Assembly: GCA_016719535.1 (NCBI GenBank)
Contig: JADJYX010000013.1
Coordinates: 372,001-436,000 of the forward strand
From: Rubrivivax sp.
GTDB taxonomy: Bacteria > Pseudomonadota > Gammaproteobacteria > Burkholderiales > Burkholderiaceae_C
DNA: 64,000 nucleotides
Direction of reading: 5' to 3'
Part shown: positions 28,477 through 36,615 of the stretch, piece after piece
Layout of the letters: each line of letters starts with the position of its first letter
How positions within the stretch are numbered: position 1 is the first letter of the stretch
The notes under the pieces: model-generated
Database searches by the model: none
Seen by the model: only the letters and a program-made list of their open reading frames with translations
Told to the model about the DNA's origin: nothing
Position numbers and translations under genes: made by a program

Positions 28477-28910
28477 TCACCATCGACACCCTCACCGATG
28501 CCGACCGCGACGCCTGGGGCCGACTGGCCGCCGGCTACAAGCGCTTCTACAACACGCCCACCACGGCGGCCGAATACGACGAGGCCTGGCGCCGCCTGCG
28601 CACCGGCGATGGTGTGCAGGCCTTCGGCGCACGGCTGGACGGGCAGCTGGTCGGCATCGTGCACTTCCTCTTCCACACCGGCACCTGGACGCGCACGCAG
28701 TGCTACCTGCAGGACCTCTATACCGACGAGGCGTGCCGTGGCCGCGGCGTGGCGCGTGCGCTGATCGGGCGCGTGGCGCAGGCCGCGCAGCAAGCCGGCG
28801 CCACGCGGCTGTACTGGCTGACGCAGGAGACCAACCTCACCGCCCGCGCGCTCTACGACCGCGTGGCGCAGTACAAGGGCTTCATCCGCTACGACTTCCC
28901 GCTGGCCTGA
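28473..28910 (+). CDS. GNAT family N-acetyltransferase
   Basis: Acetyl-CoA-dependent acetyltransferase of 145 residues. The CoA-binding motif A is visible as LQDLYTDEACRGRGVARALI, matching V/L-x-x-x-x-R/Q-x-x-G-x-G/A, and the C-terminal AQYKGFIRYDF is common in the family. Its ATG overlaps the paiB stop (ATGA), implying coupled translation. Substrate unknown; in Bacillus the paiB partner paiA is also an acetyltransferase (of polyamines), so a similar pairing is possible but only by analogy. Confidence 0.85.
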   Translation: MITIDTLTDADRDAWGRLAAGYKRFYNTPTTAAEYDEAWRRLRTGDGVQAFGARLDGQLVGIVHFLFHTGTWTRTQCYLQDLYTDEACRGRGVARALIGRVAQAAQQAGATRLYWLTQETNLTARALYDRVAQYKGFIRYDFPLA

Positions 28911-28919
28911 AGAGGCCAC

Positions 28920-29840
28920 TCAGGACAGCCGCGCCACCCCCGGCAAAGGGCAGGCATAGATGGCGTTGCGCAAGGCCGCGATCGCCTCGTAGCGCGGGAA
29001 GGTGCGCCGCCAGGCCAGCACCACGCGCCGCGTCGGCGCGGGGTCGGCGAAGGGGATGTAGCGGATGTGCGGCTGCACGTCCTTGGGCACGCTGAGTTGC
29101 GGCACCACCGTCACGCCCATGCCCGAGGCCACCATGTACTTGATGGTCTCCAGCGACGAGCCTTCGAAGCTCTTGCGGATGCCTTCCGCGTCCGACGAGA
29201 AGCGTGCGTACTCGGGGCAGACCTCGAGCACATGGTCGCGGAAGCAGTGGCCGGTGCCCAGCAGCAGCATGGTCTCGGCCTTGAGCTCCTCGGCGGTGAT
29301 GGACTTGCGCCGGGCCAGCGGGTGGTTCACGGGCACCGCAGCCATGAAGGGCTCGTCGTAGAGCGGCGCCACCGCCAGCCCGGTATCGGGGAAGGGCTCG
29401 GCCATGATGGCGCAGTCGAGCTCGCCGGTGCGCAGCATCTCCAGCAACCGCGCGGTGAAATTCTCCTGCAGCATCAGCGGCATCTGCGGCACGCGCTCGA
29501 TGGCGTTCCTCACCAGGTCGGGCAGCAGGTAGGGGCCGATGGTATAGATCACGCCCAGGCGCAGCGGGCCGCTGACCGGGTCCTTGCCGCGCTTGGCGAT
29601 CTCCTTGATGGCCGCTGCCTGCTCGATCACCTGCTGCGCCTGGCGCACGATCTCCTCGCCCAGCGGCGTCACCGACACCTCGCTGGCACCGCGCTCGAAG
29701 ATCTTGACGTCGAGCTCCTCCTCGAGCTTCTTGATGGCGACGCTGAGCGTGGGCTGCGACACGAAGCAGGCCTCGGCCGCGCGGCCGAAGTGGCGCTCGC
29801 GGGCGACGGCGACGATGTACTTCAGTTCGGTCAGCGTCAT
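28920..29840 (-). CDS. oxyR: Hydrogen peroxide-sensing LysR regulator OxyR
   Basis: LysR-family activator of the peroxide response, 306 residues. The N-terminal helix-turn-helix is in LKYIVAVARERHFGRAAEACFVSQPTLS. The redox centre is unmistakable: GHCFRDHVLEVC has two cysteines nine residues apart, as C199 and C208 in E. coli OxyR. Peroxide forms a disulfide here that activates the factor. It ends 9 bp from the convergent GNAT gene and is followed upstream by recG on the same strand, an arrangement common in Burkholderiales. No katG or ahpC is next to it. Confidence 0.95.
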   Translation of the reverse strand: MTLTELKYIVAVARERHFGRAAEACFVSQPTLSVAIKKLEEELDVKIFERGASEVSVTPLGEEIVRQAQQVIEQAAAIKEIAKRGKDPVSGPLRLGVIYTIGPYLLPDLVRNAIERVPQMPLMLQENFTARLLEMLRTGELDCAIMAEPFPDTGLAVAPLYDEPFMAAVPVNHPLARRKSITAEELKAETMLLLGTGHCFRDHVLEVCPEYARFSSDAEGIRKSFEGSSLETIKYMVASGMGVTVVPQLSVPKDVQPHIRYIPFADPAPTRRVVLAWRRTFPRYEAIAALRNAIYACPLPGVARLS

Positions 29841-29871
29841 GGCGGCGATTGTGCCGAGTCAGGACGCGTTG

Positions 29872-30007
29872 CGGCGCAAAGCGGCCGCTGGTCGTTGGCT
29901 CGACCGGGCGCTTCGAGACTGCGGATGTCACCCCGGCAGGGGGCGGGGGGGGCATCCGCAGTCAGAACCCAGCACCGAGCCAGCCCAGCCCCGGCCGCTT
30001 TGCGCCG
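29872..30007. repeat. Nested inverted-repeat element between oxyR and recG
   Basis: Outer arms of 16 bp match perfectly (29872-29887 and 29992-30007, CGGCGCAAAGCGGCCG and its complement). Inside them is a second perfect 11-bp stem, GACTGCGGATG at 29917-29927 with its complement at 29953-29963, around a loop rich in G runs. The whole 136-bp unit can fold as a cruciform. It occupies most of the gap downstream of recG and upstream of oxyR on their shared strand. It has the look of a miniature dispersed element. Confidence 0.75.
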
Positions 30008-30016
30008 TCAGCCGCC

Positions 30017-32188
30017 TCACGCCTTCAGAAACTCCGAACGCCCGGCCAGCCAGCGCTCCACCTGCGCCTGCGCCGCCGCCGGGTGCCCGGCCAGAAGCCG
30101 CGGCGCCAGCGCACGCGCATGCTGCAGCAGCTGGTCGTCCTTGGCCAGGTCGGCAAAGCGCAGCAGCGCATCGCCGCTCTGGCGCGCGCCCAGAAATTCG
30201 CCCGGACCGCGGATGTCGAGGTCGCGGCGCGCGATCTCGAAGCCATCGGTCGTCTCGGCCATCGCCTTCAACCGCGCCTTGCCGGTGTCGGACAGCGGCG
30301 TGGTGTAAAGCAGCACGCACACGCTGGCCACCGCGCCGCGGCCCACGCGCCCGCGCAGCTGGTGCAGCTGCGCCAGGCCGAAGCGCTCGGCATGCTCGAT
30401 CACCATCAGGCTGGCATTGGGCACGTCGACGCCGACCTCGATCACCGTGGTGGCCACCAGCACCTGCATCTGCCCCTGCGTGAAGAGCGACATCACGGCC
30501 GCCTTCTCGGCCGCCGGCATGCGCCCATGCAGCAGGCCGACCATCGCCCCGGGCAGCGCCGCGCCCAGCTCGGCGTGGGTGGCGGTGGCGTTCTGCAGGT
30601 CGAGGTGCTCGCTCTCCTCGACCAGCGGGCATACCCAGTAGACCTGGCGGCCGCGCGCCACCTCCTCGCGGATGCGCTGCACCACGTCGCTGCGCCGCGT
30701 ATCCGCAAAGACCTTGGTCAGCACCGGCGTGCGGCCGGGCGGCAGCTCGTCGATGGTGCTGACGTCGAGATCGGCGAAATAGGTCATCGCGAGGGTCCGG
30801 GGAATCGGCGTCGCGCTCATCATGAGCAAGTGAGGTTCGAAATGTGAGCCCCCAGCCCCTCGCTCGCGAGGGTCGCCCCCCAAGGGGGTGTGCCGGGCTT
30901 GGGGCGGCCCGGCGCCCGGCGCCTGCGCCTCCAGCTTCTGGCGCAAGGCCAGCCGCTGCGCGACGCCGAAGCGGTGCTGCTCGTCGACGATGGCCAGCCC
31001 CAGGCGGTGGAAGGCCACGTCGTGCTGGATGACGGCATGCGTGCCCACCACCAGCATCGCCTCGCCACTGGCCACCTGCGCCAGCATCTGCGTGCGGCCC
31101 TTGCCCTTGCGGCTGCCGGTCAGCCAGGCGACCGTGATGCCCTGCGGCTGCAGCCAGTCGACGAGCTTGCGGAAATGCTGCTCGGCCAGGATCTCGGTCG
31201 GCGCCATCAGCGCGCATTGCCAGCCGGCGTCGATGGCGGCGGCGGCCGACAGCGCGGCCACCACCGTCTTGCCGGAACCCACGTCGCCCTGCAGCAGGCG
31301 GTTCATCGGCTGCGCGCGCGCGAGGTCGGCGGCGATCTCGGCCACCACGCGCCGCTGCGCGGCCGTCAGCGCGAAGGGCAGCACGCCCAGCAGCCGGTCG
31401 CGCAGGCCGCCCGCGCGCGGCGCCAGCGCCGGTGCGCGCAGCCGCGCGCGCCCGGCCTGCGCCTGCAGCTGCGACAGCTGCTGGGCCAGCAGCTCCTCCC
31501 ACTTCAGCCGCTGCCAGGCCGGGTGGCTGCGGTCTTCCAGCGCCGCCAGCGGCGTGCCCGGCGGCGGGTGGTGCAGCAGCTGCAGCGCCTCGCGCAGCGA
31601 CGGCATCCCCGCCGGCGGCGCATCCGGCGGCAGCACCTCGGCCAGCGGTGCGCGTCCCAGCGCCGACACCACCGCCTTGCGCAGATAGGCCTGCGGCAGC
31701 TGCGCGCTGCTGGGATAGACCGGCGTCAGCGCCGCGGGCAGCGGCGCGCCTTCGGCCACCCCCTTGACGACGGGATGGACCATCTCACGGCCGAAGAAGC
31801 CGGCGCGCGCCTCGCCGCGCACGCGCAGGCGCTGGCCCACCGCCATCTGCTTCTGGTTGGAGGGGTAGAAATGCAGAAAGCGCAGCAGCAGCTCGCCCGA
31901 ATCGTCCTGCAGGCGCACCAGCAGCTGGCGGCGCGATCGCTGCTCGACGCGGCAATCGACGACCAGGCCCTCGACCTGGCCGGCCTCGCCGTCGCGCAAC
32001 GTGCCGATCGGCTGCAGCCGCGTCTCGTCCTCGTAGCGCAGCGGCAGGTGCAGCGCCAGGTCGATGTCGCGCAGCAGCCCCAGCCGGCGCATGGCCTGCA
32101 CGGGCGCCGACAGCTTCACCGGCGCTGCAGCCACACCTTCGCCCACAGGGGGCTTGAGACGACGGGCGGGGGCGGCGGCATCGGCCAT
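30017..32188 (-). CDS. recG: ATP-dependent DNA helicase RecG with in-frame insertion
   Basis: Branch-migration helicase that remodels stalled forks, 723 residues against about 690 for the family. The N-terminal wedge/OB domain is followed by the superfamily 2 motor: Walker A LLQGDVGSGKTVVAAL, APTEILAEQHF, the DEQH box IVDEQHRFG, motif III MSATPIPRTLAM, and the C-terminal TRG region with QLRGRVGRG and FLGARQSGD. Between the DEQH box and motif III lies an extra stretch of about 26 residues encoded by palindromic repeat DNA at 30840-30918. The frame stays open, so the protein may still work. Start ATG at 32188 lies 83 bp from the divergent queA. Confidence 0.94.
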   Translation of the reverse strand: MADAAAPARRLKPPVGEGVAAAPVKLSAPVQAMRRLGLLRDIDLALHLPLRYEDETRLQPIGTLRDGEAGQVEGLVVDCRVEQRSRRQLLVRLQDDSGELLLRFLHFYPSNQKQMAVGQRLRVRGEARAGFFGREMVHPVVKGVAEGAPLPAALTPVYPSSAQLPQAYLRKAVVSALGRAPLAEVLPPDAPPAGMPSLREALQLLHHPPPGTPLAALEDRSHPAWQRLKWEELLAQQLSQLQAQAGRARLRAPALAPRAGGLRDRLLGVLPFALTAAQRRVVAEIAADLARAQPMNRLLQGDVGSGKTVVAALSAAAAIDAGWQCALMAPTEILAEQHFRKLVDWLQPQGITVAWLTGSRKGKGRTQMLAQVASGEAMLVVGTHAVIQHDVAFHRLGLAIVDEQHRFGVAQRLALRQKLEAQAPGAGPPQARHTPLGGDPRERGAGGSHFEPHLLMMSATPIPRTLAMTYFADLDVSTIDELPPGRTPVLTKVFADTRRSDVVQRIREEVARGRQVYWVCPLVEESEHLDLQNATATHAELGAALPGAMVGLLHGRMPAAEKAAVMSLFTQGQMQVLVATTVIEVGVDVPNASLMVIEHAERFGLAQLHQLRGRVGRGAVASVCVLLYTTPLSDTGKARLKAMAETTDGFEIARRDLDIRGPGEFLGARQSGDALLRFADLAKDDQLLQHARALAPRLLAGHPAAAQAQVERWLAGRSEFLKA
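30840..30918. repeat. Palindromic repeat inserted in frame in recG
   Basis: This segment codes for PPQARHTPLGGDPRERGAGG-type low-complexity residues absent from other RecG proteins. It is made of successive small palindromes: CCTCGC-tc-GCGAGG, CCCCC-caa-GGGGG, and GCCGGGC with GCCCGGC spanning its right edge. Its length is close to a multiple of three. A related CACCCCCTTG-GGGGG core recurs at 49562-49580 after the GST gene, which supports a dispersed repeat family. Confidence 0.75.
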
Positions 32189-32271
32189 GGAACAATTCTC
32201 AGGGCTGCGCGGTCCATGTCGATCCATGATCCGCGGCCTTCACCGCCAAGGCCGGTTCAGCCTTGCCCCCC

Positions 32272-33312
32272 ATGACCCCGCGCGCCGATCTCACCGTTGC
32301 CGATTTCGACTTCGTGCTGCCGCCGGCGCTGATCGCCCAGCAGCCCGCGGCCGAACGCAGCGCCTCGCGGCTGCTCGACGGCCGCGGCGCCACGCCGGTG
32401 GACCGTGTCTTCCGCGACCTGCCCACGCTGCTGCAGCCCGGCGACCTGATGGTGTTCAACGACACCCGCGTCATCAAGGCGCGCCTGTTCGGTGAAAAGC
32501 CCACCGGCGGCGCGGTGGAGGCGCTGGTCGAGCGCATCCTGCCCGGCCACGAGGTGTGGGCCCACCTGCGCGCCAGCAAGTCGCCCAGGGCCGGCACGCT
32601 GGTGCGCTTTGGCGACGCCTTCGACGCCGAGGTGCTGGGCCGCGCCGGCCCCGACGGCTCGCTGTTCCACCTGCGCTTTCCCGCCGACCCGCTGGTGCTG
32701 CTGCAGCGCCACGGCCACGTGCCGCTGCCGCCCTACATCCAGCATGCCGATGCGCCGGAGGACGAGGCGCGCTACCAGACCGTCTTCGCCGACCGCCCCG
32801 GCGCGGTGGCGGCGCCCACGGCGGCGCTGCATTTCGACGAACCGCTGCTGCAGGCGCTGCAGCAGCGCGGCGTGCAGCAGGCGCGCGTGACGCTGCATGT
32901 CGGCGCGGGCACCTTCCAGCCGGTGCGCGTGGAGCGCATCGCCGACCACCAGATGCACAGCGAGTGGTTCGAGGTCGGCGCCCGGACCGTGGCCGCCATC
33001 GCGGCCACGCGCGCGGCCGGCGGGCGCATCGTCGTGATCGGCACCACGGCGCTGCGGGCGCTGGAATCGGCGGCGCGCGGCGGCACGCTGCAGCCGATGA
33101 CCGGCGACACCGACATCTTCATCACGCCCGGTTTTCGCTTCCGCGTCGCCGACCTGCTGGTGACCAACTTCCACCTGCCGCGCAGCACGCTGATGATGCT
33201 GGTCAGCGCCTTTGCCGGCCACGACCACATCATGGCGCTCTACCGCCACGCGGTGGAGGCGCGCTACCGCTTCTTCAGCTACGGCGACGCGATGCTGCTG
33301 CAGCGCGCCTGA
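32272..33312 (+). CDS. queA: S-adenosylmethionine:tRNA ribosyltransferase-isomerase
   Basis: Transfers and isomerises the ribosyl group of SAM onto preQ1 in tRNA to make epoxyqueuosine. It has 346 residues from the ATG at 32272 (a TTG three codons upstream is in frame but less likely). Family blocks include LIAQQPAAERSASRLL, VFNDTRVIKARLFG, ALHFDEPLL, LHVGAGTFQPVRVE, HSEWFEV and TNFHLPRSTLMMLVSAFAG. It forms a two-gene operon with tgt, 33 bp downstream; together they carry out consecutive steps of queuosine synthesis. Confidence 0.97.
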   Translation: MTPRADLTVADFDFVLPPALIAQQPAAERSASRLLDGRGATPVDRVFRDLPTLLQPGDLMVFNDTRVIKARLFGEKPTGGAVEALVERILPGHEVWAHLRASKSPRAGTLVRFGDAFDAEVLGRAGPDGSLFHLRFPADPLVLLQRHGHVPLPPYIQHADAPEDEARYQTVFADRPGAVAAPTAALHFDEPLLQALQQRGVQQARVTLHVGAGTFQPVRVERIADHQMHSEWFEVGARTVAAIAATRAAGGRIVVIGTTALRALESAARGGTLQPMTGDTDIFITPGFRFRVADLLVTNFHLPRSTLMMLVSAFAGHDHIMALYRHAVEARYRFFSYGDAMLLQRA

Positions 33313-33345
33313 AGTGCCGGGAACGGGCGCGGCGACAATCGCCGC

Positions 33346-34476
33346 ATGCTCCAGTTCGACCTGCTGAAGACCGAGGGCCTCGCGCGCCGCGGCCGCCTGA
33401 CGCTCAACCACGGCGTCGTCGAGACCCCCGTCTTCATGCCGGTGGGCACCTACGGCACCGTCAAGGGCGTGCTGCCACGCTCGCTCGAGGAGATGGGCGC
33501 GCAGATCATCCTCGGCAATACCTTCCACCTGTGGCTGCGGCCGGGGCTGGAGGTCATCCGCGGCTTCGGCGGCCTGCACCGCTTCGAAGGCTGGACACGG
33601 CCGATGCTGACCGACAGCGGCGGCTTCCAGGTGTGGAGCCTGGGCGAGATGCGAAAGATCGGCGAGGAAGGCGTGCGCTTCGCCAGCCCCGTCAACGGCG
33701 ACAAGCTGTTCCTCACGCCCGAGGTCAGCATGCAGATCCAGACGGTGCTGAATGCCGACATCGTGATGCAGTTCGACGAGTGCACGCCCTACGAGACGGC
33801 GGGACGCATCACCACCGAGGCCGAGGCGCGCGCGTCGATGGCACTGAGCCTGCGCTGGGCGCGCCGCTCCCGGGACGAATTCCTGCGCCTGGCCAATCCG
33901 AATGCGCTCTTCGGCATCGTGCAGGGCGGCATGTTCGAGCACCTGCGCGAGGAATCGCTGGCCCACCTGGTCGAGCTGGACCTGCCGGGCTATGCGGTGG
34001 GCGGCGTCAGCGTCGGTGAACCGAAGGAGGACATGCGCCGCATCATGGCGCACACGCCGCAGCGGCTGCCGGCGGCGAAGCCGCGCTACCTGATGGGCGT
34101 GGGCACGCCCGAGGACCTGGTCGAGGCCGTGCACTGCGGCGTGGACATGCTGGACTGCGTGATGCCCACGCGCAATGCGCGCAACGGCCACCTGTTCACG
34201 CGCTTGGGCGACCTGCGGCTGCGCAATGCGCGCTTCAAGACCGACCAGCGGCCGATCGACCCCACGTGCAGCTGCTACGCCTGCACGAAGTTCAGCCGCG
34301 CCTACCTGCACCACCTGGACCGCTGCGGCGAGATGCTGGGCCCGATGCTGGCCAGCATCCACAACCTGCACTACTACGTCAACCTGATGCGCGAGCTGCG
34401 GCAGGCGCTGGACGAGGGCCGCTTCGAGGCCTTCCGCGCACAGTTCCTGGCCGACCGCGCGGGCGGGGTGGATTAG
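33346..34476 (+). CDS. tgt: Queuine tRNA-ribosyltransferase
   Basis: Exchanges guanine-34 for preQ1 in GU(N) anticodon tRNAs. The 376 residues include the nucleophile region MLTDSGGFQVWSL, the Asp-bearing MQFDECTPYE, FGIVQGGMFEHLREES, GYAVGGVSVGEP and DCVMPTRNARNGHLF. The zinc site is DPTCSCYAC with a later Cys and His (LHHLDRCGEML). It follows queA. Its stop overlaps the stop of the convergent ABC exporter gene by a few bases. Confidence 0.97.
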   Translation: MLQFDLLKTEGLARRGRLTLNHGVVETPVFMPVGTYGTVKGVLPRSLEEMGAQIILGNTFHLWLRPGLEVIRGFGGLHRFEGWTRPMLTDSGGFQVWSLGEMRKIGEEGVRFASPVNGDKLFLTPEVSMQIQTVLNADIVMQFDECTPYETAGRITTEAEARASMALSLRWARRSRDEFLRLANPNALFGIVQGGMFEHLREESLAHLVELDLPGYAVGGVSVGEPKEDMRRIMAHTPQRLPAAKPRYLMGVGTPEDLVEAVHCGVDMLDCVMPTRNARNGHLFTRLGDLRLRNARFKTDQRPIDPTCSCYACTKFSRAYLHHLDRCGEMLGPMLASIHNLHYYVNLMRELRQALDEGRFEAFRAQFLADRAGGVD

Positions 34477-36605
34477 TTCAGGCTCGACGACGGCGGCACC
34501 GTGCGCAGGTCCTGCGCCACGCGGCCGTCGTGCAGCGCGATCACGCGCGTGGCCGAGGCGATGGTCTCGGGCCGGTGGGCGACGATCACGCGCGTCAGCG
34601 CCAGCTGGCGCACGGCCTGGTTGACGGTGCGCTCGCGGTCGACGTCGAGCGCGCTGGTGGCCTCGTCCAGCAGCAGGATGCGCGGCCGCTTGTAGAGCGC
34701 GCGCGCCAGCAGGATGCGCTGCTTCTGCCCGCCCGACAGCGCCGTGCCCAGCTCGCCGATCAGCGTGTGGTAGCCCATCGGCATGGCCTCGATCTCGTCG
34801 TGCACGGCGGCCACGCGGGCGCATTGCCCGATCCAGTCGCGGTCGGGCCGCGGGTCGAAGAAGCAGATGTTGTCGGCCACGGAGCCCGAGAACAGCGGCT
34901 CGTCCTGCATCACCACGCCGACCATCTGGCGCCAGCGCTGCAGGCCCAGGCGCTGCAGCGGCACATCCCCGATGCGGACCTCGCCCGCCGTCGGCGCCAG
35001 GATGCCGAGCATGACCTTCAGCAGCGTGGTCTTGCCGCAGCCCGAGGGGCCGGTGATGGCCACCGATTCACCCGGCTCGATGCGCAGGCTCACGCGCTGC
35101 AGCACCTCGGGCTCGCCGTCGGCATAGCGCAAGCTCACATTCACCAGCTCGATGCCGGGTGCCGGCTCCACGCCCGGCGCGGCGGCCGAGGCCTCGGATT
35201 CGGGCGGCGTCAGCACGATGTCGGCCAGCCGCTCGCCCTGCAGGCGCAGCATGCGCAGCTGCACCCACTTGTCGATCAGGCCGCTGACGCGCTGCGCAAA
35301 CTGCTCCTTGTAGGCAAAGAACGCGAACAGCATGCCGACGCTGAGCGAGCGCTCCAGCACCAGCAGCGCGCCCAGCCAGATCACCGCCACGCGCTCCAGG
35401 CCGAACAGCAGCCGGTGCGCCAGCGCCGCCCACAGTTCGAGCTTGCGTGTGGCGATGTCGGCATTCATGGTGTCGGCCACCAGGCTGGCAAAACGGTTGC
35501 GACGGTCGGCCTGCGCGCCGAAGAGCTTGATCGCCTGCACCCCGCGCAGCGACTCCAGGAAATGGCTGTTCTGCCGCGCCTCGTGCACCAGCGCCTCTTC
35601 GGTGGCGGCGCGCAGCGGGCGCATGAAGGCCCAGCGCAACCCGCCATAGAGCAGCACCGCGGCCAGCGCCACCGCGGTCAGGCGCAGGCTATAGACGGCC
35701 ATCATCGCCAGCGTCAGCACCACCAGCGCGCCGTCGAGCACGGCTTCGACGAAGCTGGTGGTGAGCGCCTTCTGGATCTGCTGCACCGAGCCGAAGCGCG
35801 ACCAGATGTCGCCGATGTGGCGCTTCTCGAACCAGTCCACCGGCAGCCGCAGCAGGTGCGCAAAGACATTCAGCAGCCACTGCAGGTTGAGCGTGGCCGA
35901 CAGCACCAGCACCGCCCAGGCACGGCCGGCCGCCGTCAGCACCTGGATGCCCACCAGCAGCGCAAATCCCACGCCCAGCGTGAACAGCAGGTCGCGGTCG
36001 CCGCTGACGAGCACGTCGTCGACCACCCACTGCATGAAGAACGGTGTGAGCAGCACGAAGAGCTCGAGCGCCAGTGCCAGCAGCAGCACCTGCGCCAGCG
36101 CGCGCTTGAGGCCGCTGACCGGTCCCAGCAGGTCGCGCCAGCGCACCGGGCGGCGTTCCTGCCGCGGCGCGAAACCGGGGCCGGGCAAGAGTTCGAGCGC
36201 GACGCCGGTGAAATGCGGCGACACCTCGGCCAGCTTCAGCCGCCGCTCGCCATGCGCGGGGTCGTGGATGGTCGCCACGCCGCGTTTGACCGACACCAGC
36301 ACCACGAAGTGGTTCAGGTCCCAGTGCAGGATGCAGGGGGTCTGCAGCTGGTCGAGTTCATCGAGCTCGGCGCGCAGCGCGCGCGACTGCAGCTGCAACG
36401 CGTCGGCCATGCGCACCAGGTCAACCATCGTCACGCCCTTGAGCGAGAGCGAGAAGCGCTGGCGCAGCGCCGCCACGTCGGTCAGCAGGCCATGCGCGCT
36501 GGCCACCATCGCCAGGCAGGCCAGGCCGCATTCGGCGGCCTCGGTCTGCAGCATCACCGGCACGCGGCCGGCGCGCAGGCCCAGGTCGAGCACGGCAGGG
36601 GTCAC
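34473..36605 (-). CDS. Peptidase C39-containing ABC exporter (PCAT) for double-glycine peptides
   Basis: Bifunctional exporter of 710 residues, predicted to cut a double-glycine leader and export the core peptide across the inner membrane. The N-terminal C39 protease is intact: Gln and catalytic Cys in MLQTEAAECGLACLAM, His in DLNHFVVLV and Asp in IHDPAHGE. A six-helix membrane domain follows, then an ATPase with Walker A GPSGCGKTT, signature TALSGGQKQR and Walker B ILLLDEATSALD. The start is taken as GTG at 36605, 10 bp after the hlyD stop, because the preceding frame overlaps hlyD and is not protein-like. It is the last gene of the luxR-peptide-hlyD-exporter array. Confidence 0.93.
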   Translation of the reverse strand: MTPAVLDLGLRAGRVPVMLQTEAAECGLACLAMVASAHGLLTDVAALRQRFSLSLKGVTMVDLVRMADALQLQSRALRAELDELDQLQTPCILHWDLNHFVVLVSVKRGVATIHDPAHGERRLKLAEVSPHFTGVALELLPGPGFAPRQERRPVRWRDLLGPVSGLKRALAQVLLLALALELFVLLTPFFMQWVVDDVLVSGDRDLLFTLGVGFALLVGIQVLTAAGRAWAVLVLSATLNLQWLLNVFAHLLRLPVDWFEKRHIGDIWSRFGSVQQIQKALTTSFVEAVLDGALVVLTLAMMAVYSLRLTAVALAAVLLYGGLRWAFMRPLRAATEEALVHEARQNSHFLESLRGVQAIKLFGAQADRRNRFASLVADTMNADIATRKLELWAALAHRLLFGLERVAVIWLGALLVLERSLSVGMLFAFFAYKEQFAQRVSGLIDKWVQLRMLRLQGERLADIVLTPPESEASAAAPGVEPAPGIELVNVSLRYADGEPEVLQRVSLRIEPGESVAITGPSGCGKTTLLKVMLGILAPTAGEVRIGDVPLQRLGLQRWRQMVGVVMQDEPLFSGSVADNICFFDPRPDRDWIGQCARVAAVHDEIEAMPMGYHTLIGELGTALSGGQKQRILLARALYKRPRILLLDEATSALDVDRERTVNQAVRQLALTRVIVAHRPETIASATRVIALHDGRVAQDLRTVPPSSSLN

Positions 36606-36615
36606 GGCCGATGGA

